From contig CACCFV010000001.1 in NCBI GenBank assembly GCA_902544985.1, positions 1-64,000 on the forward strand: a stretch of 64,000 bases of DNA, written 5' to 3'. Positions 22,026 through 32,613 of this stretch are shown in pieces. Numbering within the stretch: position 1 is the first letter of the stretch; each line of letters starts with the position of its first letter. The DNA is from an uncultured Pelagibacteraceae bacterium (GTDB lineage Bacteria > Pseudomonadota > Alphaproteobacteria > Pelagibacterales > Pelagibacteraceae). The translations under genes and the position numbers were made by a program. The notes under the pieces were generated by a model. The model was not told the DNA's origin, did no database searches, and saw nothing but the letters and a program-made list of their open reading frames with translations.

Positions 22026-23191
22026 GTGATCTAAAAAACTATCTTTTTACTAGCGAATCTGTTTCTGAAGGACACCCGGATAAAGTATCAGATAGAATTT
22101 CAGATATGGTTGTTGATACTTATATTTCTGGAGATCCGTATTCCAGAGTAGCATGTGAAACTTTAACAACTACTAATAAAGTTGTTTTAGCAGGTGAGGT
22201 TAGAGGACCAGAAATTAAAAAAGATGAATTAATTGAAAAAGTTAGAGCCTGTATTAAAGATATTGGTTATGATCAAGAGGGGTTTACCTGGAGAGAAGCA
22301 ACTAAAATTGAAAGTCATTTACATTCTCAATCTGCTGATATTGCTATGGGTGTTGATTCGAGCGGAAACAAAGATGAAGGAGCTGGAGATCAGGGTATTA
22401 TGTTTGGATATGCATGTAATGAAACTGAAGAATTAATGCCAGCACCAATTCATTATTCTCATAAGATTTTAAGACTAATGGCTGAGGATAGAAAATCAGG
22501 AAAACTAAAAAATATTGAACCAGATTCTAAGAGTCAAGTAACATTTGAATATGTTGATGGCAAACCCTCAAAAGTAAAATCAGTAGTAATTTCATCACAA
22601 CATTCAGCTGATATTAATCAATCACAAGTAAGAGATTTACTTAGACCTTATTTATTAAAATCTATACCTGAAAATTTTCTTAAAGATTTTAATGAGGACG
22701 AGTTTTATGTTAATCCAACAGGCAATTTTGTTATTGGTGGGCCTGATGGAGATTGTGGACTCACAGGAAGAAAAATTATAGTTGATACCTATGGTGGAGC
22801 AGCACCTCACGGTGGTGGTGCTTTTTCTGGAAAAGATCCAACAAAAGTAGATAGATCAGCTGCTTATGCAGCAAGATATGTTGCAAAAAATATTGTTGCG
22901 TCAAAAATTGCAGACAAATGTTTGATTCAGTTAGCATATGCAATAGGAGTATCAAAACCATTATCCATTTATGTAGATTTGTTCGATAATGATTTAGATA
23001 AAAATAAATTTGTACTAGATATGATCAACAAAAATTTTGATTTAAGCCCTAGAGGAATAAGAGAAATGCTAAATTTAAATAAACCAATTTATGAAAAAAC
23101 AGCAGCTTATGGCCATTTTGGAAGAATGCCCGAAGATGATGGCTCATTTTCATGGGAAAAAACTGATAAAATTGCTCTTTTTTCCAAATAG
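22022..23191 (+). CDS. metK: S-adenosylmethionine synthetase
   Basis: [51 protein letters not shown]. Confidence 0.98.
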   Translation: MSDLKNYLFTSESVSEGHPDKVSDRISDMVVDTYISGDPYSRVACETLTTTNKVVLAGEVRGPEIKKDELIEKVRACIKDIGYDQEGFTWREATKIESHLHSQSADIAMGVDSSGNKDEGAGDQGIMFGYACNETEELMPAPIHYSHKILRLMAEDRKSGKLKNIEPDSKSQVTFEYVDGKPSKVKSVVISSQHSADINQSQVRDLLRPYLLKSIPENFLKDFNEDEFYVNPTGNFVIGGPDGDCGLTGRKIIVDTYGGAAPHGGGAFSGKDPTKVDRSAAYAARYVAKNIVASKIADKCLIQLAYAIGVSKPLSIYVDLFDNDLDKNKFVLDMINKNFDLSPRGIREMLNLNKPIYEKTAAYGHFGRMPEDDGSFSWEKTDKIALFSK

Positions 23192-23247
23192 TAAGAGTTG
23201 AATTAAAAAAAAACTTTACTATATTGCACTAACATTGTTGAATTTAC

Positions 23248-23274
23248 AAAATGGGCATATGCCCATTTTTTTTT
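23248..23274 (+). terminator. Intrinsic-terminator-like hairpin between metK and nusA
   Basis: AAAATGGGC-ATAT-GCCCATTTT: 9-bp perfect stem, 4-nt loop, then continuing T run. Confidence 0.7.
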
Positions 23275-23286
23275 GGGATAAACTTA

Positions 23287-24840
23287 ATGCTAAACAAAAG
23301 AGCTGATAAACTTGAATTATTGAGAATCGCAGAGGCTGTTGCGCTAGAAAAATCGATCGATAAAGAGCTGATAATAAGTTCAATGGAAACAGGTATAGCA
23401 AAAGCTGCTAAGTCTAAATTTGGCCAAGACAATGAAATTAAGGTTTCAATTAATAGAGAAAGTGGGGATATTGAAATTTTTAGAAAACTTGTAGTTTCAG
23501 AGAAACCTGAAAATTCAAACACAGAAATTAAACTTGAAGATGCTATAAACTTAAATAGCGTTAATAAAGAAAAAAATATAGGTGACGAGGTTTTACAACC
23601 TTTACCATCTTTTGATTTTGGGAGAATTGCTGCACAAATTGCGAAACAAGTAATAAATACTAATGTTAGAGAGGCTGAACGTGATAAACAGTTTAACGAT
23701 TATATTGATAAAAAAGACTCTATTTTAAGTGGTATAGTTAAAAGATTAGAATTTGGAAATGTAATTGTTGACTTAGGAAGAACTGAAGCAATAATTCAAA
23801 AAAATGAGCTAATACCCAGAGAAATTATAAAAGCAGGTGACAGAATTAAAGCATATTGTTTTGATGTTAGAAGAGAACAAAGAGGTCAACAAATATTTCT
23901 ATCAAGAGCGCACCCAAAGTTTATGGAAAAACTTTTTATCCAGGAGGTGCCAGAAATATATGATGGACTTATAGAGATAAAATCTTCCTCTAGAGATCCT
24001 GGAAGTAGAGCAAAAATTTGTGTTAAGGCTATAGAAGCCTCTCTCGATCCAGTAGGGGCATGTGTTGGAATGCGAGGCTCAAGAGTTCAAGCCGTTGTGA
24101 ATGAACTTCAAGGAGAAAAAATTGATATTGTGAATTGGTCTGAAGATCCAGCTATTTTAGTCTCAAACGCATTATCACCAGCTGACGTTTTAAGGGTCAA
24201 TGTTGATGTTGATAGAAAAAAGCTTGATGTGATTTTGACAGAGGAAAATTTAAGTAAAGCGATAGGAAGACGAGGTCAGAATGTAAGATTGGCTACTAAA
24301 CTGCTAAATTATGAAATTAATATAATGACCGATAAAGAGGACTCAGAGCGAAGACAATTAGAATTTAAGGAAAAAACAGAAAACTTTGTTAAAAATCTTG
24401 AATTAGATGAAACCTTAGGTCAATTACTTGTTGCGGAAGGTTTTTCAACTATAGACGACATTAAAGATAGTTCAGTTGAGAGTCTATTAAAAATTGAAGG
24501 TATTGAAGAGGAAACAGCCAAAGCTCTCATAGAAAGAGCAAAGGAATTTCATCAAAAAGATCAGGAAGATATTTCAAAGAGAATTAAAGATCTTGGGCTT
24601 GAAGAGTCCTTGATTAATTTAAAAGGACTTACTCCAGGAATGTTAGTAACATTAGGAGAACAGAATATTTTGAAATTGGAGGATTTTGCTGATCTGGCAT
24701 CCGATGAGTTAACAGGTGGCTACGATATTGTCAAAGGTACAAAAATTAAAATTGAGGGTTATCTTGAAGATTTTGCATTATCAAAGGACGAGGCAGATGA
24801 ATTAATTATGTCTGCAAGAAATATTGTTTATAAAGATTGA
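23287..24840 (+). CDS. nusA: Transcription factor NusA; tracked start 23251 lies in the hairpin, ATG 23287 preferred
   Basis: MLNKRADKLELLRIAEAVALEKSIDKELI; S1/KH region GACVGMRGSRVQAVVNELQGEKIDIV. Confidence 0.95.
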   Translation: MLNKRADKLELLRIAEAVALEKSIDKELIISSMETGIAKAAKSKFGQDNEIKVSINRESGDIEIFRKLVVSEKPENSNTEIKLEDAINLNSVNKEKNIGDEVLQPLPSFDFGRIAAQIAKQVINTNVREAERDKQFNDYIDKKDSILSGIVKRLEFGNVIVDLGRTEAIIQKNELIPREIIKAGDRIKAYCFDVRREQRGQQIFLSRAHPKFMEKLFIQEVPEIYDGLIEIKSSSRDPGSRAKICVKAIEASLDPVGACVGMRGSRVQAVVNELQGEKIDIVNWSEDPAILVSNALSPADVLRVNVDVDRKKLDVILTEENLSKAIGRRGQNVRLATKLLNYEINIMTDKEDSERRQLEFKEKTENFVKNLELDETLGQLLVAEGFSTIDDIKDSSVESLLKIEGIEEETAKALIERAKEFHQKDQEDISKRIKDLGLEESLINLKGLTPGMLVTLGEQNILKLEDFADLASDELTGGYDIVKGTKIKIEGYLEDFALSKDEADELIMSARNIVYKD

Positions 24841-24850
24841 GAGATGAGTT

Positions 24851-27022
24851 ATGAAGAACAAAAAATTAAAATTAACAATTTCAGGAAAACCAAAGAAATC
24901 ATTTAAAAATTTTACATCTACAAAATCCCAGGAAAGTCGATCAGTAGTTATAGGTAAATCTCAAAATAAATTCGCCAAAAGAGGCAGCTCGTTTAGGCCG
25001 AGTAAGCCAATATTTACTCCTAAAGCCCAAACTAACCCAAATGATTTTGAAAAAAGAAAACTTGCTGAGCAGAGAGCCACAAAAAGATTAAAAGACGATG
25101 GAAATAAAAAAGATAAGAAAATTAAAATAGGATCTAAAAAAAGAGAGTTAAAGTTAACCGTATCAAGAGCACTAAGTGATGAGATTGATGCAAAACAAAG
25201 AAGTTTAGCATCAGTAAAGAGAGCAAGACAAAAAGAAATTAAAAACGCTACAAAAGATGATAATCAAGAAAATTCAAAACCAATTAAAAGAGATGTTAAT
25301 ATTCCTGAAGCAATCACGGTAAGAGAACTTGCAAATAGAATGGCTGAACAATCAAGTAATGTAATTAAGCATTTATTTGGAATGGGTGTTACTGTGACCA
25401 TTAATCAAACATTAGCTGCAGATACTGCGGAATATTTAGTTAAAGAATTTGGCCACAATCCAATTAGGGAAGAGAAAGCAGAAGAAATAATTCAAAAAAT
25501 AAAAGCTTCAAGAACAGAAAATTTAAAAAATCGACCACCAATAGTTACCGTCATGGGTCATGTAGATCATGGCAAAACATCAGTACTAGATGTGCTCAGA
25601 AGTGCGAACGTGGTTTCAGGAGAATTTGGTGGAATAACTCAACACATTGGAGCTTATCAAATTGAAAGTCAGAGTAATAAATTAACATTTATTGATACCC
25701 CAGGTCATGCTGCATTTACAGAAATGAGAGCAAGAGGATCAAAATTAACAGACTTGGTTGTTTTAGTAGTTGCTGCTGATGATGGAGTTAAACCTCAAAC
25801 AGTTGAGTCTATTAAACATGCTAAAGCTGCAAACGTTCCAATAGTTGTAGCAATAAATAAATGTGATCTACCAGAGGCAGATCCTCAGAAGATAAAAAAT
25901 CAATTATTAGAGCACGAATTAATTGCTGAAGATTTATCCGGTGATACTTTAATGGTTGAGATTTCAACTAAGACAAAACAAAATTTAGATAAATTAGTAG
26001 AGTCAATAATACTACAAGCAGAGATTTTAGATCTTAAAACAGATTATGAGTCTAAAGCTACAGGTATAGTTTTAGAGTCAAAAATTGATGTTGGTAGGGG
26101 TCCAGTTGCGAATATAATTGTTACCACTGGAACACTTAAGAGAGGTGACTTTTTTGTAAGTGGTTTAAAATGGGGAAAAGTAAGAGCGATCATTAATGAT
26201 AAAGGTCAAAACATTAATGAAGCTTTACCTTCAACTCCTGTTGAAATTTTAGGAATAAATGGTGCAGCCAAAGCTGGTGATGATTTTATTGTTCTAGATA
26301 CTGAAAAAGAAGCTAAAACATTGAGTGAAAATAGAGCTCAAGAAAGCAAAGATGGAAAAAATCCATTAACTTTTGCAACTCAAGACTCCGCCTTCTCAGA
26401 TCAATCTACAGAGGAATTAAATTTAATCATTAAATCTGATGTGCATGGATCATCGGAGGCAATTAAAAATGCAATTAGTCAAATTAAACACGATGAAGTT
26501 AAACCTAAAATTATTCTAGCAGATATTGGAATGGTGACAGAGACAGACGTTACATTAGCTAAAGCCTCAAATGCAGTATTAATTGCTTTCAATGTTAAAC
26601 CAAGTAAAGAAGCAAAAAAACTTGCTGAAAATGAGAAGATAAAAATATCTTCCTATAACATTATTTATGAAGTTTTAGACTACATTAAACAAAGAATGTC
26701 AGGATTATTGGCACCTGATTTGCAAGAAAAAATTACAGGCACTGCACATATTCTGGAAATATTTAAAGTCTCAGGTGCTGGAAAAGTTGCTGGTTCAAAA
26801 GTAACAGAAGGTGAAATTAATAGCACATCAGATGTAAGAATTATTAGAGATGGTACTATTATTTATACCGGAAAAGTCTCAACAATATTTAGAGAAAAAA
26901 ACCAAGTGAAACAAGTAAGTGGTGGTCAAGAGTGTGGAATTACAGTTAAGGATTATATGGATTTTCAAAAAAATGACACAATAGAAGCATTTAGTGTTAC
27001 ATCTACTGAGAGGTCAATTTAA
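24851..27022 (+). CDS. infB: Translation initiation factor IF-2
   Basis: VTVMGHVDHGKTSVLD, DTPGHAAFTEMRARG, NKCDLP. Confidence 0.98.
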   Translation: MKNKKLKLTISGKPKKSFKNFTSTKSQESRSVVIGKSQNKFAKRGSSFRPSKPIFTPKAQTNPNDFEKRKLAEQRATKRLKDDGNKKDKKIKIGSKKRELKLTVSRALSDEIDAKQRSLASVKRARQKEIKNATKDDNQENSKPIKRDVNIPEAITVRELANRMAEQSSNVIKHLFGMGVTVTINQTLAADTAEYLVKEFGHNPIREEKAEEIIQKIKASRTENLKNRPPIVTVMGHVDHGKTSVLDVLRSANVVSGEFGGITQHIGAYQIESQSNKLTFIDTPGHAAFTEMRARGSKLTDLVVLVVAADDGVKPQTVESIKHAKAANVPIVVAINKCDLPEADPQKIKNQLLEHELIAEDLSGDTLMVEISTKTKQNLDKLVESIILQAEILDLKTDYESKATGIVLESKIDVGRGPVANIIVTTGTLKRGDFFVSGLKWGKVRAIINDKGQNINEALPSTPVEILGINGAAKAGDDFIVLDTEKEAKTLSENRAQESKDGKNPLTFATQDSAFSDQSTEELNLIIKSDVHGSSEAIKNAISQIKHDEVKPKIILADIGMVTETDVTLAKASNAVLIAFNVKPSKEAKKLAENEKIKISSYNIIYEVLDYIKQRMSGLLAPDLQEKITGTAHILEIFKVSGAGKVAGSKVTEGEINSTSDVRIIRDGTIIYTGKVSTIFREKNQVKQVSGGQECGITVKDYMDFQKNDTIEAFSVTSTERSI

Positions 27023-27390
27023 TGGCAGATAGAATAGGAAAACCAGTGTCACAAAGACAGTTAAGAGTAGGTGAGATGATTAAGCAGTCTTTAAGCATGA
27101 TTTTTATAAGAAATGAGGCTAAGGTGCCGAACTTAGAAACAAATACTATAACGGTTACTGAGGTTAGAATGAGTTCTGATTTAAAAATTGCTAAAGCATA
27201 TGTTCTTCCATTGGGTGGAAAAGATGCGGAGGAAACAATTAATGTTCTAAAGGAATACTCATTTTTAATTAGAAAAATTTTATCAAAAAAAGTGGTAATG
27301 AAATTTTTACCAAAATTACTTTTTAGAAAAGATGAATCTTTTGAGTATGCGGAAAAAATAGAAAACTTAATAAAACAAACAAATAAATAG
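27022..27390 (+). CDS. rbfA: Ribosome-binding factor A
   Basis: RVGEMIKQSLSMIF; MSSDLKIAKAYVLPLG; between infB and rpsO. Confidence 0.92.
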   Translation: MADRIGKPVSQRQLRVGEMIKQSLSMIFIRNEAKVPNLETNTITVTEVRMSSDLKIAKAYVLPLGGKDAEETINVLKEYSFLIRKILSKKVVMKFLPKLLFRKDESFEYAEKIENLIKQTNK

Positions 27391-27402
27391 GAAGAAAGAG
27401 GC

Positions 27403-27651
27403 ATGAACAAAAAGGCACAAGAATTAGCGATGCACGATAAAGATACTGGATCTTCAGAGATCCAGATCGCTTTGCTTACAGAAAAAATTGAAACTCTCTC
27501 TAAACATATTAAGCAATTCAAAAAAGATAAACATTCATCTGTTGGATTGTTGAGAGCGGTAAATAGAAGAAAGAAATTGTTAGAATACCTAAAGAAAAAT
27601 AAGATGGATTCTTACAAAAATATACTGTCGAAATTGAATTTGAGAAAATAG
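27403..27651 (+). CDS. rpsO: 30S ribosomal protein S15
   Basis: DTGSSEIQIALLTEKIETLSKHIKQFKKDKHSSVGLLRAVNRRKKLLEYLK. Confidence 0.98.
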   Translation: MNKKAQELAMHDKDTGSSEIQIALLTEKIETLSKHIKQFKKDKHSSVGLLRAVNRRKKLLEYLKKNKMDSYKNILSKLNLRK

Positions 27652-27665
27652 AAGTCAAGATAGAT

Positions 27666-27708
27666 AGAACGGAATGGAACGAAACGAACGAAACGAAATG
27701 GAAATGAA
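27666..27708 (+). repeat. Purine-rich GAACG/GAATGG-type degenerate short tandem repeat between rpsO and pnp
   Basis: agaacggaatggaacgaaacgaacgaaacgaaatggaaatgaa, read directly. Confidence 0.8.
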
Positions 27709-29784
27709 ATGTTTAAAGTATACAAGAAGGAAATTGAAGTAGCGGGAAAAAAAATAAGTTTAGAAACAGGTAAAGTAGCAAGACAGGCAGACGGTGCGAT
27801 AATCGCAACATGTGGTGAGACAGTTGTACTAGCAACAGTGGTAGGAGCAAAAAAAGTAAATCCTGATATGGATTACTTTCCATTATCTGTAAATTACCAA
27901 GAAAAATATTATGCAGCTGGAAAAATTCCAGGTGGATATTTTAAAAGAGAAGCAAGGCCTACTGAGAGCGAAACATTAATCTCTAGATTAATTGATAGAC
28001 CAATCAGACCTTTGTTTCCTGATGAATTTAAAAACGAAGTTCAGTTGTTACCAACTGTAATTTCCTATGACAAAGAAAATGAGCCAGATATTTTATCAAT
28101 CACTGCTTCATCAGCAGCATTAGCTATATCAGGAATGCCATTTATGGGTCCTGTAGGAGCTTCAAGAGTTGGCTTTGTAGATGGAAAATATGTTTTAAAC
28201 CCATCTAAAGCAGAATTAGAAAAATCAAAATTAGATTTAGTCGTTGCAGGAACAAAAGAGGCTGTGCTTATGGTTGAGTCTGAAGCAAACGGTTTAACAG
28301 AAGAAGAAATGTTAAACGCAGTAAAATTTGGTCATGAGGGATTTGTTCCTATAATTGAAATGATCGAAGAACTTGCAAAAGAATGCAGAAAACCTGAGTG
28401 GACTGTTGAAAAGAAAGATTTATCTGAAGTTAAGAAAAAATTAGAGGAAACTTTTACAGAAGATCTTAAAAAAGCTTTTGCAACTAGAGATAAACAAGAT
28501 AGATCAAATCAAATTTCTGAAATCACTGATAAAGCTAAAAAGCTTTATGAGGAAGATGAAAATTACACCGATCTAGATGTTAATAGTCAGTTAAAAAATC
28601 TTGAAAAATCTATTGTTAGAACTGATATTCTGAAAAACAAAAATAGAATTGATGGTCGAGGTTTGTCAGATGTAAGGCCGATTTCGTGTGAAGTTGGTGT
28701 TTTACCAAGAGCTCATGGCTCTGCATTATTTACTAGAGGTGAAACCCAAGCAATTGTTGTAGCAACTTTAGGAACATCTGATGATGAACAAAGAATCGAG
28801 AGTTTAGATGGATTACAAAGGGAGCGATTTATGCTTCACTATAATTTTCCTCCTTTTTCAGTTGGAGAAACTGGAAGAATTGGAACTGGCAGAAGAGAAA
28901 TCGGACATGGTAAATTAGCTTGGAGAGCAATTAATTCCTCATTACCAACGAAAGAAGCATTTCCGTATACTTTTAGAGTAGTATCAGAGATTACTGAGTC
29001 TAACGGTTCTTCTTCAATGGCTACTGTTTGTGGGACGTCTTTAGCATTAATGGATGCAGGAGTACCGATTAAAGAGCCAGTTGCAGGTATTGCAATGGGA
29101 TTAATTAAAGAAGGTGATGATTTCAGCGTCCTTTCAGACATTCTAGGTGATGAAGATCACTTAGGCGACATGGACTTTAAAGTTGCAGGAACTAAAGATG
29201 GAATTACTTCTCTTCAAATGGATATCAAAATCACAGGTATTACATTTGAAATTATGGAGCAGGCATTAAACCAAGCTAAAGATGGAAGAGTTCATATCTT
29301 AGGAGAAATGAATAAAGCGTTATCAGCATCAAGATCTGATGTTGGAAAACATACTCCAAAAATGGAAAAAGTTAATGTTGATAAAAAAGATATTGCAGCT
29401 GTGATTGGAAAAGGTGGTGCAACAATAAGAGAAATTGTTGAAAAGTCAGGTGCAAAGGTAGATGTAAATGATGAAGGTGTAGTAACAGTTGCTGCTCCAG
29501 ATGAAGAGTCTAGAAACATTGCGATACAAATGATTAAGGATATTACTGCAAAAGCTGAATTAAATAAAATTTATTCAGGCAAAGTAATGAAGATTATGGA
29601 ATTTGGCGCATTTGTAAATTTCTTAGGAAAACAAGATGGGCTAGTTCATATTTCAGAACTCGCAGACAAAAGAGTTGTTAAAGTTACCGATGTTGTAAAA
29701 GAAGGCGACGAAGTAAAGGTTAAAGTCATTGGTTTTGATAGAGGTAAAGTAAAACTTTCAATGAAACAAGCATTAACCAAATAA
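27709..29784 (+). CDS. pnp: Polyribonucleotide nucleotidyltransferase
   Basis: Two RNase PH domains, KH ([15 protein letters not shown]) and S1 ([30 protein letters not shown]). Confidence 0.98.
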   Translation: MFKVYKKEIEVAGKKISLETGKVARQADGAIIATCGETVVLATVVGAKKVNPDMDYFPLSVNYQEKYYAAGKIPGGYFKREARPTESETLISRLIDRPIRPLFPDEFKNEVQLLPTVISYDKENEPDILSITASSAALAISGMPFMGPVGASRVGFVDGKYVLNPSKAELEKSKLDLVVAGTKEAVLMVESEANGLTEEEMLNAVKFGHEGFVPIIEMIEELAKECRKPEWTVEKKDLSEVKKKLEETFTEDLKKAFATRDKQDRSNQISEITDKAKKLYEEDENYTDLDVNSQLKNLEKSIVRTDILKNKNRIDGRGLSDVRPISCEVGVLPRAHGSALFTRGETQAIVVATLGTSDDEQRIESLDGLQRERFMLHYNFPPFSVGETGRIGTGRREIGHGKLAWRAINSSLPTKEAFPYTFRVVSEITESNGSSSMATVCGTSLALMDAGVPIKEPVAGIAMGLIKEGDDFSVLSDILGDEDHLGDMDFKVAGTKDGITSLQMDIKITGITFEIMEQALNQAKDGRVHILGEMNKALSASRSDVGKHTPKMEKVNVDKKDIAAVIGKGGATIREIVEKSGAKVDVNDEGVVTVAAPDEESRNIAIQMIKDITAKAELNKIYSGKVMKIMEFGAFVNFLGKQDGLVHISELADKRVVKVTDVVKEGDEVKVKVIGFDRGKVKLSMKQALTK

Positions 29785-29791
29785 TGGTTGT

Positions 29792-29820
29792 CAAAACAGC
29801 TCTTTGAGCTATTTGTTTTT
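29792..29820 (+). terminator. Terminator downstream of pnp
   Basis: CAAAaCAGCTC-TTT-GAGCTaTTTG followed by TTTTT. Confidence 0.65.
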
Positions 29821-29828
29821 AACCAAAT

Positions 29829-30602
29829 ATGAGAAAGATAAGTTGGTATTATAAACTTCTAGTTTTTAGATTAAAAAAAAAAATCAACTTAGATAATTTT
29901 GCATTTAAGAAAAAAAAAACCCTTGACCAAATTTTTAATTATTTTGGTACAGATAAAGGTACACAAGTAAAAAACCCTTATAGTAAAGTGGTGAAAAAAA
30001 AAATAGGACATGGGTTTGGTAAATTTTATGAAAAATATTTTGAAAAGTTAAAAAAAAAAAGATTTAATTTTCTTGAAATAGGTATTTGGGAGGGGGCGTC
30101 TTTAGCCTCTTTTCACTGCTATTTTAAAAATGCAGATATTTACGGGATAGATAGAAACTTTAAAAATAAATATGCTTCTAAAAGATTAAAATTTAACTAT
30201 TGTGATACAACAAATTTTTCTGATCTGAAAGTTTTAAAGAGAAAATTAGGAAAAAAAAAATTTAGAGTAATAATTGATGATGGATCTCATTTGTTAAGTG
30301 ATATCCTTCATAATTTAAAATTTTTTTTTAAGTTTTTAGAAAAGGGAGGATATTATGTTATTGAAGATTATAATCACCCAAATTACTTTCACTATCTTAA
30401 TGATACCAATGGTAAAGAATTATTTGTTAACAAGGTGATAGAAAACTTCAGGAAAAAAAAATTATTTAAATCAGAGATATTTAGCAAAAAAGATCAAAAA
30501 TTTTTTTGGAGAAAAATTAAAAAAATTTATTTTCATAAAGGAAAAACTTTAAAATCTAACAAAAATATATCTGATATTTTATTTTTGAAAAAAGTTGATT
30601 AG
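29829..30602 (+). CDS. Class I SAM-dependent methyltransferase (tetracenomycin/macrolide O-methyltransferase-like)
   Basis: FNYFGTDKGTQ...HGFGKFYEKYF; NFLEIGIWEGASLASF; RVIIDDGSHLLSDI; GGYYVIEDY. Confidence 0.75.
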   Translation: MRKISWYYKLLVFRLKKKINLDNFAFKKKKTLDQIFNYFGTDKGTQVKNPYSKVVKKKIGHGFGKFYEKYFEKLKKKRFNFLEIGIWEGASLASFHCYFKNADIYGIDRNFKNKYASKRLKFNYCDTTNFSDLKVLKRKLGKKKFRVIIDDGSHLLSDILHNLKFFFKFLEKGGYYVIEDYNHPNYFHYLNDTNGKELFVNKVIENFRKKKLFKSEIFSKKDQKFFWRKIKKIYFHKGKTLKSNKNISDILFLKKVD

Positions 30603-30613
30603 ATTTGATAGTT

Positions 30614-31399
30614 TTAGCTTATATTTTTAGGATCAGGCATTCCGACTTTGTTATACCCAGCATCAACATAGTGAATTTCACCGGTGACCCCATTAGCTAG
30701 TTCACTCAATAGATATAAAGCTGAATTTCCAACATCATGAATATCCACGTTTCTTCTTAAAAATGAATGGTCCTCATTCCATTTATATAAAAATTTTGCA
30801 TCTCCTATTGCAGAAGCTGCCAGTGTCTTAATAGGTCCTGCACTAATTGCGTTGACTCTAATATTTTTAGTCCCTAAATCTCGCGCCAAATATTTTACAC
30901 TCGCCTCAAGAGCAGATTTACAAACACCCATTACATTATAATTTGGAATAGCTTTAGTGGACTCGTAAGTCAAAGTTAACATACTGCCACCATCTTTCAT
31001 CACTTTTGATGCTTCTTTAGCGACTTCAGTAAATGAAAAGCAAGAAATTAACATGCTTCTTAAAAAGTTTTCTCTAGTAGTATTTAAATATTCGCCAGAT
31101 AATTCTGATTTATCAGAAAAAGCGACCGCGTGAACAACAAAATCAATCTCTCCCCATTGAGATTCGATGTCTTCAAATAATTTTACAACTTCTTCTTTTT
31201 TTTCAACATCACAACTAAATGTCACTTTTGAATTTAATTTTTCTGCTAAAGGTATTACTCTTTTTTTAAGAGCATCACCTAGGTATGTAAATGCTAACTC
31301 AGCTCCTGCCTCAGCTAATTTTTGAGAGATACCCCAAGCAATAGACCTCTCATTAGCAACACCCATTATTAATCCTTTTTTTCCTTTCATTAAACTCAT
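30614..31399 (-). CDS. fabI: Enoyl-[ACP] reductase
   Basis: KGLIMGVANERSIAWGI; AISAGPIKTLAASAI. Confidence 0.96.
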   Translation of the reverse strand: MSLMKGKKGLIMGVANERSIAWGISQKLAEAGAELAFTYLGDALKKRVIPLAEKLNSKVTFSCDVEKKEEVVKLFEDIESQWGEIDFVVHAVAFSDKSELSGEYLNTTRENFLRSMLISCFSFTEVAKEASKVMKDGGSMLTLTYESTKAIPNYNVMGVCKSALEASVKYLARDLGTKNIRVNAISAGPIKTLAASAIGDAKFLYKWNEDHSFLRRNVDIHDVGNSALYLLSELANGVTGEIHYVDAGYNKVGMPDPKNIS

Positions 31400-31401
31400 A
31401 A

Positions 31402-32613
31402 TCAGACTTTCTCAAAAATTAATGCTGCGTTAGTCCCACCGAAGCCAAAACTATTTGACATAACCGTGTTTAAAGTTGCAACAGTTTCTGTTTTTGCAAC
31501 TATTGGAAATTTTTTAGCTTCCTCATCCAATTCGTTAATGTTTGCTGATCCTGTAATGAAATTATTTTTCATCATAATCAAACAATAAATTGCCTCGTGA
31601 ACAGAAGCTGCACCCAACGGATGACCTGATAAAGATTTTGTTGAACTAATTTTTGGAATATTGTCTCCAAAAGTATTTTTAACCGCATTTAGTTCTGTAA
31701 TATCTCCAACCGGTGTAGATGTTCCATGAGTATTGATATAATCAATTTTATTTTTTGCTGTAGCCATTGCCATTTGCATACATCTTACAGCTCCCTCACC
31801 TGATGGTGCTACCATATCATATCCATCAGAGGTAGCGCCATAACCAGTTAATTCTGCATAAATTTTAGCTCCTCTAGCCTTAGCATGCTCGTATTCTTCA
31901 AGCACCAAAACTCCACCACCCCCAGCTATTACAAATCCATCTCTAGTTTTATCATAGGCTCTCGAAGCTGTTTCTGGTGTATTATTATATTTTGATGATA
32001 AAGCAGTCATAGCATCAAACATAGCAGTCATTGCCCAATGAATTTCCTCACTGCCACCAGCGAATACCACATCCTGTTTACCCATTTGAATTAATTCCAT
32101 AGAGTTTCCAATACAATGCCCACTTGTTGCACAAGCAGAGCTCATTGTATAGTTTGTTCCTTTGATTTTAAAAGGCACTGCAAGTGTTGCAGAAGCAGTA
32201 CTAGCCATTGTTCTTGGAACAATAAATGGGCCCATTAATTTTGGAGTTTTAGCCCTGGTTTTATCTGCAGCCAAAATTACATTTTCGATAGAAGGACCTC
32301 CGGAACCCATTACTATTCCAGTTTTGAAATTACTAACCTCATTTTCCTCTAAACCCGAGTCTTTGATTGCCTCTTTCATTGCAATATAATTATAAGCTGA
32401 CCCTGATCCCATGAATCTTATAGTTTTTCTATCGACATGATCTTCAAGTTTAATATTAGGTTTTCCATGTACATGGCTTTTAAGATTATGTTCTTTATAT
32501 TCTTCAGAAAAAGTAATTCCTGATTTTGAGTTTAAAAGTGATTGATGAACTTCTTCTTGGTTATTACCTAAACAAGAAACAATACCCAAACCTGTAATTA
32601 CTACTCTCCTCAT
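31402..32613 (-). CDS. fabB: 3-oxoacyl-[ACP] synthase I
   Basis: [49 protein letters not shown]. Confidence 0.96.
   Translation of the reverse strand: MRRVVITGLGIVSCLGNNQEEVHQSLLNSKSGITFSEEYKEHNLKSHVHGKPNIKLEDHVDRKTIRFMGSGSAYNYIAMKEAIKDSGLEENEVSNFKTGIVMGSGGPSIENVILAADKTRAKTPKLMGPFIVPRTMASTASATLAVPFKIKGTNYTMSSACATSGHCIGNSMELIQMGKQDVVFAGGSEEIHWAMTAMFDAMTALSSKYNNTPETASRAYDKTRDGFVIAGGGGVLVLEEYEHAKARGAKIYAELTGYGATSDGYDMVAPSGEGAVRCMQMAMATAKNKIDYINTHGTSTPVGDITELNAVKNTFGDNIPKISSTKSLSGHPLGAASVHEAIYCLIMMKNNFITGSANINELDEEAKKFPIVAKTETVATLNTVMSNSFGFGGTNAALIFEKV

Noticed and set aside
22022-22100. SAM riboswitch upstream of metK
   Set aside because: lnt overlaps the metK start, so there is no leader for one.
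23251-23286. ORF-track N-terminal extension of NusA (MGICPFFFGINL)
   Set aside because: The upstream ATG is inside the hairpin stem; NusA homology begins at MLNKRADKLELL (23287).
23244-23522. 92-aa minus-strand ORF at the start of nusA
   Set aside because: Antisense to conserved nusA N-terminus and runs through the terminator-like hairpin.
27003-27521. 172-aa minus-strand ORF opposite rbfA and rpsO
   Set aside because: Both plus-strand genes are unambiguous; the antisense ORF has no family features.
27666-27708. CRISPR or minisatellite at the rpsO-pnp repeat
   Set aside because: Units are 5-6 nt, degenerate, without spacers; not a CRISPR.
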